Below, piece by piece: positions 6,737-10,738 of a DNA stretch of 10,738 bases (position 1 is its first letter; the number at the start of each line of letters is the position of its first letter). The stretch is from an uncultured Clostridium sp. Its GTDB lineage: Bacteria; Bacillota_A; Clostridia; Lachnospirales; Lachnospiraceae. Position numbers and translations under genes: made by a program. The notes beneath the pieces are model-generated. The model searched no databases. It saw nothing but the letters and a program-made list of their open reading frames with translations, and had not been told where the DNA came from. The stretch lies in the NCBI GenBank assembly GCA_900556965.1, contig USQV01000015.1:1-10738 (forward strand), read 5' to 3'.

Positions 6737-7438
6737 TTATCTGCACTGACCGATAAAATGCTGGAAGATCGGGAAGGAATCTACGCAGTGCTCCGGATTT
6801 GTGGCAGCTCCAGTCATACGCTCAGGATGCCACTGAACTGCCCAGATCGGGAGTGTTTCATGCTCGATGGCTTCCACGATGCGGTGACCGTTGGCATCAG
6901 CCCATGCAGTTGCGATCATGCCCTTGCCCAGCTCGCCCAGAGCCTGATGATGGTAGCTGTTGACTTCCATAGAGTTTCCGAACAGCTTGCCGAGAATGGA
7001 ATCCTCTTTTAATTCGACCGGATGGCAGACACCCTTGTTGTGGTCGCCGCCAAGCTCGGAGGGGATATCCTGGATCAGGGTACCGCCAAAATAAATGTTT
7101 AATATCTGAACTCCGCGGCAGATACCGAAGATAGGCTTCTTTCTGTCAACAAAGGCTTTGATCAGCTTCATTTCCAGATCGTCCCGGAGAGGATCTACGA
7201 TGCTGAATTCGCAGGTCTGCTTCTGACCGTAATATTCGGTTGCGACATCCTTGCCGCCGGAGAGAAGAAGGGCATCTGCCAGATCGGCATATTCTTCCGC
7301 ACAGTCATTATTTACGGCTAAGAGCGGGATTCCGCCGCCCCGTGTGATGGTATCCGCATAATTCTGGTTTAAAGCCCAGGTGGGGGTTCCGTTTGCAGCA
7401 GCACCGGTTCCGCCGGAAAGTAAAATTACTGGTTTCAT
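6737..7438 (-). CDS. Class-I glutamine amidotransferase-like hydrolase, peptidase C26 (PuuD-like)
   Basis: A 233-residue cytoplasmic enzyme of the gamma-glutamyl-gamma-aminobutyrate hydrolase group, which cleaves gamma-glutamyl amide bonds. The nucleophile is Cys107 in FGICRGVQILN, and the catalytic partners His204 and Glu206 are in VQWHPE. Further family marks are LLLSGGKDV at 57-65, GGTLIQD at 118-124 and NSYHHQA at 160-166. The ATG at 7438 has AAGGAGA (7444-7450) 5 nt upstream; a longer in-frame start at 7483 would overlap the preceding gene and lacks such a site. It lies 34 bp after the phospholipase-like gene on the same strand and ends at the shared terminator, so the two are probably one transcript. 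The substrate is unknown: GABA or polyamine gamma-glutamyl derivatives are the family default, but no other Puu gene is near. Confidence 0.9.
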   Translation of the reverse strand: MKPVILLSGGTGAAANGTPTWALNQNYADTITRGGGIPLLAVNNDCAEEYADLADALLLSGGKDVATEYYGQKQTCEFSIVDPLRDDLEMKLIKAFVDRKKPIFGICRGVQILNIYFGGTLIQDIPSELGGDHNKGVCHPVELKEDSILGKLFGNSMEVNSYHHQALGELGKGMIATAWADANGHRIVEAIEHETLPIWAVQWHPERMTGAATNPEHCVDSFPIFQHFIGQCR

Positions 7439-7472
7439 GTTGTTCTCCTTTTCCTTAAGATATATATTTTGT

Positions 7473-8459
7473 TCATCCGACATCCAGTCCGCTGTGGTAA
7501 GAGTAATTCCCCAATTCCCCGAGAAGCGGCTCCATAGCCTGATGGTCGGGCGGGATTGGCCCGGTCAGGAGGACGTTCAGATGATAATAAACGATATTAC
7601 ATTTTTGAAGGGTCTGCCGATACAGATCTACAAAGGAGGCAGAGGAAGCGAGCTGCGGCTTCCATGGATTTGTCCAGACCTCATGATCCAGATTCAGGGT
7701 ATTCCGGACACCCCTTGGGGCATCATCGGTAACGAGCTTCTGGGATGCGACAGGATGTCTCAGGAACATGGCTTCCACGAAGCGGATCGTGTCCCGCTTG
7801 CGCCCTGCCGGATCGGAAAGAAGACGTCCTCCGAAACGGATCGCGTAGATGGAGCGGCTGACCATTCCCTCCGTTACCTGAAAGTTATTGCTCACCGTGA
7901 TCGGATAGTAGGTGAGATTGATACAGCGGCTCAAAAACTTTGATAGAAACTGAACCTCCTGTCCGTTAAGGCAGATCGTTGCGGCCTGATTAAATTCGGA
8001 TGGCTTCTTATTTTTAAATTTTCTCAGGAGCAGCAGATCAATGTCGTTTTCCAGCTTTGCATGAAGCCCATGGATCTGCGACGGGTTTCCCTCAGTATTA
8101 TACTGGATCCGGCCATAAACATAAGGATGGCAGATGGAGTCTGCCGCATAGTGGCAGAGAAAGCCGGCAAAATAGGAGATTGCCTGCTCCCGCTGCTGAC
8201 GGGACTGAATAGAGAAGATCTCGTTCAGATAATTCCTGAAGAATAGATTTACATGGTGTTCGTGCATGTAGGAGCCTACGTTTCGATAATCGCGGTGGCG
8301 CAGGATCGGGATATTGTAAAAGAAAATATCCGGCCCCTGCAGGCCGATCTGATAGAGCCCGCGGTATTTTGATATGACATGTTTTAAGTAATTGTTTGGC
8401 AGGTCGTTATAGGATTTAACGCCAAACAGGTAATGCGTGGTAAAGCCCGGCAAGATCAT
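7473..8459 (-). CDS. Zinc-dependent phospholipase C family protein, no signal peptide
   Basis: A 328-residue protein with the metal-ligand pattern of the zinc-dependent phospholipase C / S1-P1 nuclease-like fold. Candidate ligands in order are His9 (GFTTHYLFG), Asp44 (LQGPD), one of His66, His68 or His69 (MHEHH), His103-x3-Asp107-x3-His111 (LCHYAADSICHP), and His133-x3-Glu137 (HAKLE). In secreted B. cereus PLC, from memory, the second cluster is HxxxDx5H, so the spacing differs slightly. No signal peptide or propeptide precedes the first ligand, which suggests a cytoplasmic protein or a role other than secreted toxin. The C-terminal half (about 150-328) is typical of uncharacterised clostridial members. 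AAAGGAG at 8463-8469 is only 3 nt from the ATG at 8459; an in-frame TTG at 8453 would have 9 nt spacing and begin Met-Pro-Gly-Phe, so it may be the true start. Longer starts up to 8567 would cover the promoter. First gene of a two-gene unit. Confidence 0.85.
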   Translation of the reverse strand: MILPGFTTHYLFGVKSYNDLPNNYLKHVISKYRGLYQIGLQGPDIFFYNIPILRHRDYRNVGSYMHEHHVNLFFRNYLNEIFSIQSRQQREQAISYFAGFLCHYAADSICHPYVYGRIQYNTEGNPSQIHGLHAKLENDIDLLLLRKFKNKKPSEFNQAATICLNGQEVQFLSKFLSRCINLTYYPITVSNNFQVTEGMVSRSIYAIRFGGRLLSDPAGRKRDTIRFVEAMFLRHPVASQKLVTDDAPRGVRNTLNLDHEVWTNPWKPQLASSASFVDLYRQTLQKCNIVYYHLNVLLTGPIPPDHQAMEPLLGELGNYSYHSGLDVG

Positions 8460-8492
8460 CAGCTCCTTTATGGAAATTCCGTTTTCAGCATC

Positions 8493-8521
8493 AGTATACC
8501 ATATCAGCCGGGAAATTGAAA
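8493..8521 (-). promoter_or_regulatory. Promoter of the phospholipase-like / C26 unit
   Basis: Read on the minus strand, TATACT at 8498-8493 is preceded by TGG, giving an extended -10 (TGnTATACT). A weak -35, TTTCAA, lies at 8521-8516 with a 17-nt spacer. Transcription would start near 8486, about 27 nt before the start codon, leaving a short leader. Confidence 0.6.
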
Positions 8522-8533
8522 TAAAACGCAATG

Positions 8534-8559
8534 AAAAAAGCACCTGCGCTGGTGCTTTT
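8534..8559 (-). terminator. Intrinsic terminator upstream of the phospholipase-like promoter
   Basis: GCACC (8540-8544) pairs with GGTGC (8551-8555), extended by AAAA at 8536-8539 with TTTT at 8556-8559, around a 6-nt loop. On the minus strand the stem is followed by six T residues (complement of 8534-8539). On the plus strand only four T follow. It lies just upstream of the promoter at 8493-8521, so it would end any minus-strand transcript arriving from 8560-8890 and insulate the downstream unit. No gene that needs it is visible. Confidence 0.7.
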
Positions 8560-8593
8560 CTCAACAAAATGATTATTTGAAAAAGGGAGGAGA

Positions 8594-8611
8594 GCTGATG
8601 GTTACATCAGC
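8594..8611. other. Short perfect hairpin
   Basis: GCTGATG at 8594-8600 and CATCAGC at 8605-8611 form a perfect 7-bp stem with a GTTA loop. No T tract follows directly on either strand, so it is not a typical terminator. It could be part of an RNA leader, a protein-binding palindrome, or chance. GGGAGGAG lies just before it on the plus strand, but the frame that follows has only eight codons. Confidence 0.45.
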
Positions 8612-8715
8612 CCGAGTATTATGAAAAAAATCTTATAAGCAGCATCACATCGGATGTTTATCTGTTTATGACTATATGATATCCTGTAAAGATGAAGAAA
8701 TCATGATTATTATGT

Positions 8716-8737
8716 AAAAGAATTTTAAAAGAATTTT
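8716..8737. repeat. Tandem 11-bp AT-rich direct repeat
   Basis: AAAAGAATTTT occurs twice head to tail, at 8716-8726 and 8727-8737, with no mismatch. It lies in the AT-rich half of the intergenic region, about 100 bp upstream of the predicted SIMPL promoter. It could be slippage, or a binding or curved-DNA element; no regulator motif is matched well. Confidence 0.75.
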
Positions 8738-8835
8738 GAACAAATTATGAACGAAACCCAAGTCTTGATTAAAGAGGAATTAAAGGTTCATTCAGGAAAA
8801 CGTAAGGGAAAAGTACATGGAATGAAAAAAAGTTG

Positions 8836-8844
8836 TGCTAAGAT
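8836..8844 (+). promoter_or_regulatory. Possible extended -10 promoter of the SIMPL lipoprotein gene
   Basis: TG at 8836-8837, one base, then TAAGAT at 8839-8844 forms an extended -10 element. No good -35 is found at 16-18 nt (8816-8821 reads CATGGA). A start near 8851 would give a leader of about 43 nt ending in the AAGGAGG site of the gene. Confidence 0.45.
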
Positions 8845-8893
8845 GAAAAAGTAAAGAGAGGAAAACGCGGATATAGAAAAGAAAAGGAGGAGC

Positions 8894-9676
8894 ATGATGA
8901 AAAAATATATGATTTTTGCCGCTATCGGCTTTGTTGTGATCGGAAGTATTCTTTTATCGGCATGTTCATATAAGGTGGCAGCAGATGTGCCGGAGGTGAT
9001 CCGGGTCCAGAGCATGGAGGATGCAGAGCGAAAAATTACCCTGAACGCTTCGGAAACGGTAAAGGTCGTTCCGGACAAAGCAGAGATCACTTACGGGATC
9101 ACTACGGAAAATGCGGATGCCGTTGCATGCCAGCAGGAAAATGCCGCCCGTCTTGACCAGCTGTTAGAGTATCTGAAGGGAGCAGGGATCGCGGAGAATT
9201 CCATAAAGACCTCCGGCTTTTCCATGGATCCCCGCTACGACTGGAGTGACAACAAACAGACGCTGATCGGCTATGAGATGCGGACGATGGTAACGGTGAC
9301 CGATATTTCCATGGATCAGGTAGGAAGCCTGCTGAGCAAAGGAGTCGAAAACGGTGCGAATGAGATCGAGACAGTCAGCTATTTCTCCAGCGAATACGAT
9401 AAGGTATATGCGGAGGCCCTGACGAAGGCTGTCGATCAGGCAAGAGGAAAGGCTGAAGCCCTTGCCGCAGCAGCCGGACGGAAGGTTGGAGATGTCTTAA
9501 ATATTCAGGAATATGGGAATGATGGATATGGAAGATATGTAGATGCGGATTACAGGCTATCCGGTACACAGAATAAATATGAATCTGCCAGTCTGGCGGA
9601 CATGGGTGTGATGCCGGGAGAGATGGAGGTCACAGCAAGCATCAGCATTGATTTTGCCCTTCTGCCGGTGGAATAG
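8894..9676 (+). CDS. SIMPL-domain (DUF541) lipoprotein
   Basis: A 260-residue predicted lipoprotein. The signal peptide has Lys3-Lys4, a hydrophobic core (6-21) and lipobox Leu-Leu-Ser-Ala-Cys with Cys24. The mature protein is one SIMPL/DUF541 domain: residues 48-85 carry the typical pattern ITLNASETVKVVPDKAEI...GI followed by an alternating Ala-rich helix, 104-135 hold the strand region with IGYEMRTMVTV, and 168-207 the Ala-rich helix ending GRKVGDVLNIQE. Members are periplasmic or surface proteins (BP26/OMP28, YggE types) whose biochemical role is poorly known; some are linked to oxidative stress. AAGGAGG at 8884-8890 lies 3 nt from the ATG at 8894 and 6 nt from a second ATG at 8897, so the latter may be used. 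It is probably a single-gene unit, since a new promoter follows its stop. Confidence 0.9.
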   Translation: MMKKYMIFAAIGFVVIGSILLSACSYKVAADVPEVIRVQSMEDAERKITLNASETVKVVPDKAEITYGITTENADAVACQQENAARLDQLLEYLKGAGIAENSIKTSGFSMDPRYDWSDNKQTLIGYEMRTMVTVTDISMDQVGSLLSKGVENGANEIETVSYFSSEYDKVYAEALTKAVDQARGKAEALAAAAGRKVGDVLNIQEYGNDGYGRYVDADYRLSGTQNKYESASLADMGVMPGEMEVTASISIDFALLPVE

Positions 9677-9680
9677 GGTA

Positions 9681-9709
9681 TAGACATTTGATGAGGCCTT
9701 CGCTATAAT
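9681..9709 (+). promoter_or_regulatory. Near-consensus sigma-A promoter of the cyclophilin gene
   Basis: -35 TAGACA at 9681-9686 matches five of six consensus bases. A 17-nt spacer leads to a perfect -10 TATAAT at 9704-9709. Transcription should begin near 9716, about 41 nt before the ATG. It begins 5 bp after the SIMPL stop, with no obvious terminator between. Confidence 0.85.
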
Positions 9710-9756
9710 AAGAAACAAAAAAGAGACAATATGTGCAGGAAAAGGAGATCTCAAAA

Positions 9757-10275
9757 ATGACCAACCCGGTAATTACAATCGAAATGATGAACGGAGACAA
9801 AATAAAGGCGGAGCTTTACCCGGAGGTGGCTCCCAACACAGTCAATAACTTTTTAAGTCTGGTAAATAAGGGCTTCTACGATGGACTGATCTTCCATCGT
9901 GTGATAAAGGGCTTTATGATCCAGGGCGGATGCCCGAACGGAAACGGAATGGGCGGCCCGGGCTACAGCATCAAGGGTGAGTTTTCACACAACGGCTTTA
10001 AAAATGATCTGGCTCATACTCCCGGCGTTCTCTCTATGGCCCGTGCCATGAATCCGAACTCTGCCGGTTCCCAGTTCTTTATCATGCATGAAGATGCCCC
10101 GTATTTAAATGGTGAGTATGCCGCATTCGGACAGGTGATCGACGGAATGGACATCGTCAATAAGATCGCCGAGGTTCGTACCGACTACAGTGATCGTCCG
10201 ATGAAGGAGCAGAAGATCAAAGCAATCACGGCGGAGACCTTCGGCGTTGAGTACCCGGAGCCGGAGAAGTGCTAA
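9757..10275 (+). CDS. Cyclophilin-type peptidyl-prolyl cis-trans isomerase
   Basis: A 172-residue single-domain cyclophilin that catalyses cis-trans isomerisation of X-Pro bonds to aid protein folding. Active-site residues correspond to those of human cyclophilin A: Arg48 in FHRVIKGF, Phe53 and Gln56 in GFMIQGG, and Phe108 in the GSQFFIM strand. The GNGMGGPGYSIKGEF loop (62-76) is typical of short bacterial enzymes. No signal peptide is present, so it acts in the cytoplasm. The ATG at 9757 has AAAGGAG (9741-9747) 9 nt upstream; an in-frame GTG at 9733 precedes that site and is rejected. It is driven by the promoter at 9681-9709, and the next gene starts 28 bp after its stop, so the two are probably co-transcribed. 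Confidence 0.95.
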   Translation: MTNPVITIEMMNGDKIKAELYPEVAPNTVNNFLSLVNKGFYDGLIFHRVIKGFMIQGGCPNGNGMGGPGYSIKGEFSHNGFKNDLAHTPGVLSMARAMNPNSAGSQFFIMHEDAPYLNGEYAAFGQVIDGMDIVNKIAEVRTDYSDRPMKEQKIKAITAETFGVEYPEPEKC

Positions 10276-10303
10276 AACAAAAAAATAGCTGCGGAGAACC
10301 GAT

Positions 10304-10738
10304 ATGAAAGAAATAAGAACGGTATGTGTCAACGGAAGGCAGATCCCGGTTCTGATCTCTGATGAAAACGAGGCTCTTCTGGCTGCGAAAGCAGCCGGAG
10401 GAGCCATTGTTGGCTTATGGAGACCGGAAACAGAGGCCGGGAAATTTTCTCCGGCCCCCTATGTTGTCGAAGACAGGGAGGATATTACAGAAGAATTTTT
10501 AGAACGCGTTGCAAGAAGAAATCTGGGGCTGCCTTGGAGGATCTGCGAAACCGAAAGACTCCGGATCCGGGAGCTTTCCGGCGATGATTTCGATCTGGTG
10601 CGGGATGAGCAGGTGGCGGCCGGATTCAAAACTACAGAGGAATTCTTAGCCTATACCTGCCATCAGTACGAATTTTATGAATTTGGACTCTGGGCTCTTG
10701 TGGAGAAGGATTTTGGAGAGCTGGTGGGCGTGGCCGGG
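10304..10738 (+). CDS. GNAT-family acetyltransferase, 3' end outside window
   Basis: An open frame from ATG 10304 runs to the window end (145 codons, no stop). GGAG at 10293-10296 lies 7 nt upstream. The first 80 or so residues (KEIRTVCVNGRQIPVLISDE and on) form an extra N-terminal region with an Ala/Gly-rich stretch (LLAAKAAGGAIVGLW). From about residue 93, ETERLRIRELSGDDF marks the start of a GNAT domain of the RimJ/RimL type, and the end (LWALVEKDFGELVGVAG) fits the next beta strands. The acetyl-CoA binding loop would lie outside the window. Substrate unknown. It is probably co-transcribed with the cyclophilin gene. Confidence 0.75.
   Translation, partial: MKEIRTVCVNGRQIPVLISDENEALLAAKAAGGAIVGLWRPETEAGKFSPAPYVVEDREDITEEFLERVARRNLGLPWRICETERLRIRELSGDDFDLVRDEQVAAGFKTTEEFLAYTCHQYEFYEFGLWALVEKDFGELVGVAG

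Larger units (their letters stand above)
8460..8893. other. Divergent AT-rich intergenic region
   Basis: This stretch separates the minus-strand phospholipase-like gene from the plus-strand SIMPL lipoprotein. It contains, in order, the minus-strand promoter (8493-8521), a minus-strand terminator (8534-8559), a short hairpin (8594-8611), a tandem 11-bp AT-rich repeat (8716-8737) and an extended -10 promoter for the SIMPL gene (8836-8844). No convincing protein gene is seen. A 35-codon basic frame at 8747-8854 has no ribosome binding site. A small RNA on the minus strand ending at the terminator is possible but not shown. Confidence 0.7.

Noticed and set aside
7380..7943. Plus-strand 187-codon frame across the C26 / phospholipase-like junction
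   Set aside because: Antisense to two genes with clear catalytic motifs, with no recognisable protein features.
8598..8624. Eight-codon frame after GGGAGGAG at 8585-8592, possible leader peptide
   Set aside because: Too short to support, no run of regulatory codons, and no plus-strand promoter clearly upstream; the ATG is part of the hairpin stem.
8716..8741. Possible CodY-type operator in the AT-rich repeats
   Set aside because: Compared with the recalled consensus AATTTTCWGAAAATT there are about four or more mismatches and no proper dyad symmetry.
8747..8854. A 35-codon plus-strand frame encoding a Lys-rich peptide before the SIMPL gene
   Set aside because: No ribosome binding site precedes its ATG and the predicted -10 element lies inside it. 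The AT/Lys-rich composition is expected by chance here.
8788..9090. Minus-strand frame with a hydrophobic C-terminal half overlapping the SIMPL start
   Set aside because: The hydrophobic part is simply the reverse complement of the signal-peptide region and poly-A-rich leader; no start signals.

Overview
The window looks like chromosomal DNA from a low-to-mid GC Firmicute, most probably a gut Lachnospiraceae/Clostridia species. The grounds are strong AGGAGG-type ribosome binding sites before nearly every gene, lipoproteins with Gram-positive style lipoboxes, a clostridial-type zinc-dependent phospholipase C homologue, and general protein style. No rRNA, tRNA, CRISPR, IS element or phage gene is visible.

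Region 1 (1-5950, + strand) is the 3' part of a tightly packed surface-glycan operon. It holds the C-terminal part of a multi-pass membrane protein, then glucose-1-phosphate cytidylyltransferase (rfbF/ddhA), CDP-glucose 4,6-dehydratase (rfbG/ddhB), the iron-sulfur, PMP/PLP-type 3-dehydrase (rfbH/ddhC), a LicD-family phosphotransferase and a GtrB-like polyprenyl-phosphate glycosyltransferase. The first three enzymes make CDP-glucose, then CDP-4-keto-6-deoxyglucose, then the C3-deoxygenated intermediate of the CDP-3,6-dideoxyhexose pathway. The E3 reductase (ddhD/rfbI type) and the terminal C4 reductase or epimerase that would name the final sugar are not in the window. The last two genes point to transfer of the sugar and/or a phospho-substituent to a lipid-linked or cell-surface glycan. 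Genes overlap or lie within about 25 bp of each other, and no internal promoter is evident.

Region 2 (5951-6725) is a single acidic lipoprotein gene with its own promoter. It ends at a strong hairpin with A and T tracts on both sides, a bidirectional terminator shared with the convergent genes.

Region 3 (6737-8459, - strand) is a two-gene unit: a zinc-dependent phospholipase C family protein without a signal peptide, followed by a class-I glutamine-amidotransferase-like C26 hydrolase. A promoter with an extended -10 lies just before the first gene.

Region 4 (8460-8893) is an AT-rich divergent intergenic stretch. It carries that promoter, an orphan minus-strand terminator, a small hairpin, a tandem 11-bp repeat and a probable + strand promoter.

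Region 5 (8894-10738, + strand) holds a SIMPL-domain (DUF541) lipoprotein, then a cyclophilin-type peptidyl-prolyl isomerase with a near-consensus promoter, then a GNAT-type acetyltransferase cut by the window end.

The most interesting item is the CDP-sugar operon. It has a complete rfbFGH set but lacks the usual partners here, and is directly coupled to a LicD protein, whose family uses CDP-activated donors. This could be a variant surface-glycan system. The rest is ordinary housekeeping or accessory content.
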